A model generated the notes under the pieces. It did not search any database and was not told the origin of the DNA. It saw only the letters and a list, made by a program, of their open reading frames with translations. Positions 43,491 through 44,153 of a stretch of DNA of 44,153 nt are shown piece after piece. This DNA comes from CAYSGL01 sp964520985. GTDB lineage: Bacteria; Pseudomonadota; Alphaproteobacteria; Micavibrionales; Micavibrionaceae. Location: NCBI GenBank assembly GCA_964520985.1, contig CAZFPB010000010.1, positions 1 through 44,153 on the forward strand. Direction: 5' to 3'. The stretch's first letter is position 1. Every line of letters starts with the position of its first letter. Position numbers and translations under genes: made by a program.

Positions 43491-44153
43491 TGTTCAACTC
43501 CTTACATCTAAAATATAGAAACTTAATAGTTTTTCTATATAGCTCACACTGCTGATCTGTATAACCGTTTGATTTTCCTATTTTAATATAATCTCTGATC
43601 CAATCTCTGTACCCTAACTCAACACAACCGATCTTAATATAAACCTTAGAGTTCTTAATATAAGAAAATGCAAAGTGATTTCCCATATATATTCCGGGTA
43701 TCTTTGTGAAGGATAGGTAAGCTCCTTCTAGGTTAGCTCCTGATAGGTTAGCTCCTGATAGGTTAGCTCCTTCTAGGTTAGCTCCTGATAGGTAAGCTCC
43801 TGATAGGTTAGCTCCTTCTAGGTCAGCTCTTGATAGGTTAGCTCTTGATAGGTCAGCTCCTTCTAGGTTAGCTCCTGATAGGTTAGCTCCTGATAGGTAA
43901 GCTCCTGATAGGTCAGCTCTTGATAGGTCAGCTCTTGATAGGTTAGCTCCTGATAGGTAAGCTCCTGATAGGTTAGCTCCTTCTAGGTTAGCTCCTGATA
44001 GGTTAGCTCCTGATAGGTAAGCTCCTGATAGGTCAGCTCTTGATAGGTCAGCTCTTGATAGGTTAGCTCCTGATAGGTAAGCTCCTGATAGGTTAGCTCC
44101 TTCTAGGTTAGCTCCTGATAGGTTAGCTCCTGATAGGTAAGCTCCTGATAGGT
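43483..44153 (-). CDS. Pentapeptide-repeat protein, repeat region and C-terminal domain (starts at the left end)
   Basis: Together with bases 1-155 this encodes one 256-aa protein. From about 43711 to 44098 and on to base ~98 the DNA is a 15-bp repeat coding for A-N/D/Y-L-S/E-G/R, about 32 units without a break. A 120-bp higher-order unit (8 pentapeptides) is repeated exactly at 43861-43980 and 43981-44100. After the helix the chain continues (SFTKIPGIYMGNHFAFSYIKN...) for about 75 residues, beta- then helix-rich, ending KEL. The C-terminal domain may cap or direct the helix. Repeat number could be underestimated, since the assembly closes inside this array. Confidence 0.85.
   Translation of the reverse strand, partial: LSGAYLSGANLSGANLEGANLSGAYLSGANLSRADLSRADLSGAYLSGANLSGANLEGANLSGAYLSGANLSRADLSRADLSGAYLSGANLSGANLEGADLSRANLSRADLEGANLSGAYLSGANLEGANLSGANLSGANLEGAYLSFTKIPGIYMGNHFAFSYIKNSKVYIKIGCVELGYRDWIRDYIKIGKSNGYTDQQCELYRKTIKFLYFRCKELNNG
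43861..44100 (-). repeat. 120-bp higher-order repeat, two full copies
   Basis: Bases 43861-43980 and 43981-44100 are identical, and 44101-44153 begins a third copy. Each unit contains eight 15-bp sub-repeats coding for 40 aa. Identity at the third codon positions as well means recent unit-scale duplication or concerted exchange. Confidence 0.85.
44099..44153. repeat. Right copy of 55-bp terminal overlap
   Basis: Identical to bases 1-55. It lies inside the 15-bp pentapeptide-coding repeat and marks the artificial opening point of a circular or circularly permuted genome. Confidence 0.85.

Noticed and set aside
43711..44153. Regular 15-bp repeats that might be read as a CRISPR or iteron array
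   Set aside because: There are no spacers; the repeats are head to tail, and on the minus strand they encode an unbroken A-N/D-L-S/E-G pentapeptide series inside a gene with good start, ribosome site and stop.
1..44153. Lysogeny module (integrase, repressor, attachment site)
   Set aside because: No recombinase motif, CI/Cro-like pair or att-like repeat was seen anywhere; facing promoters alone are not enough to call a temperate phage.

Overview
The window is best read as the complete genome of a short-tailed (podovirus-type) double-stranded DNA phage, opened inside a repeat. Bases 1-55 are identical to bases 44099-44153. A pentapeptide-repeat gene that runs off the left end on the minus strand continues in the same reading frame at the right end only if that overlap is removed once. 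The circle is then 44,098 bp. No integrase, repressor, phage RNA polymerase or tRNA gene was recognised, so a lytic phage that uses host RNA polymerase is the simplest reading. Several sites match the sigma-70 consensus well, one perfectly. Canonical AAGGAG ribosome sites, a secreted lipoprotein and a spanin-like gene pair suggest a diderm (Gram-negative) bacterial host; the host itself cannot be named from the sequence. By eye the DNA is moderately AT-rich.

Layout. (1) A long leftward unit starts near 840, crosses the contig ends and runs down to 31916. It carries a dNTP-hydrolase-like protein, the pentapeptide-repeat protein, an HExxH protein, a RecB-like nuclease and Rad52-type annealing protein, DNA polymerase I, a lytic transglycosylase, DnaB-like helicase, TOPRIM primase, a metallophosphoesterase, a HAD phosphatase and overlapping spanin-like genes. 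Start and stop codons overlap almost throughout (ATGA or TAATG). (2) A short rightward unit at 1103-2840 encodes a trypsin-like lipoprotein, a candidate small terminase and an M15 peptidase. (3) A leftward accessory block at 8819-2913 encodes many tiny proteins, a glycosyltransferase, a zinc-ribbon protein and a helicase with C-terminal repeats plus a NUMOD1-like tail. (4) A repeat-rich, largely non-coding stretch lies at 8820-9944. (5) The rightward virion unit at 9945-31924 encodes an exonuclease, methyltransferase, large terminase, portal, scaffold, coat, adaptor, tail hub, two fibres, ejection proteins and an XhlA-like membrane protein. It meets the leftward unit tail to tail with a 9-nt overlap.

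How the genes fit together. Polymerase, split primase/helicase, Rad52 and RecB-like nuclease form a self-sufficient replication and recombination set. The structural block follows a P22/T7-like order. Lysis functions are scattered: two different peptidoglycan hydrolases, several candidate holins and a nested spanin-like pair. Five HNH-type endonuclease genes sit at junctions of essential genes, which suggests homing elements.

Points most worth following: facing promoters at 8631-8862 around the non-coding region; a promoter-linked folded leader at 7924-7990; a recurrent AGAAAGTAGT-like element exactly 16 nt upstream of four late start codons; the helicase-NUMOD1 fusion; the three-frame gene nest at 32172-32754; and the 120-bp higher-order repeat in the pentapeptide gene.
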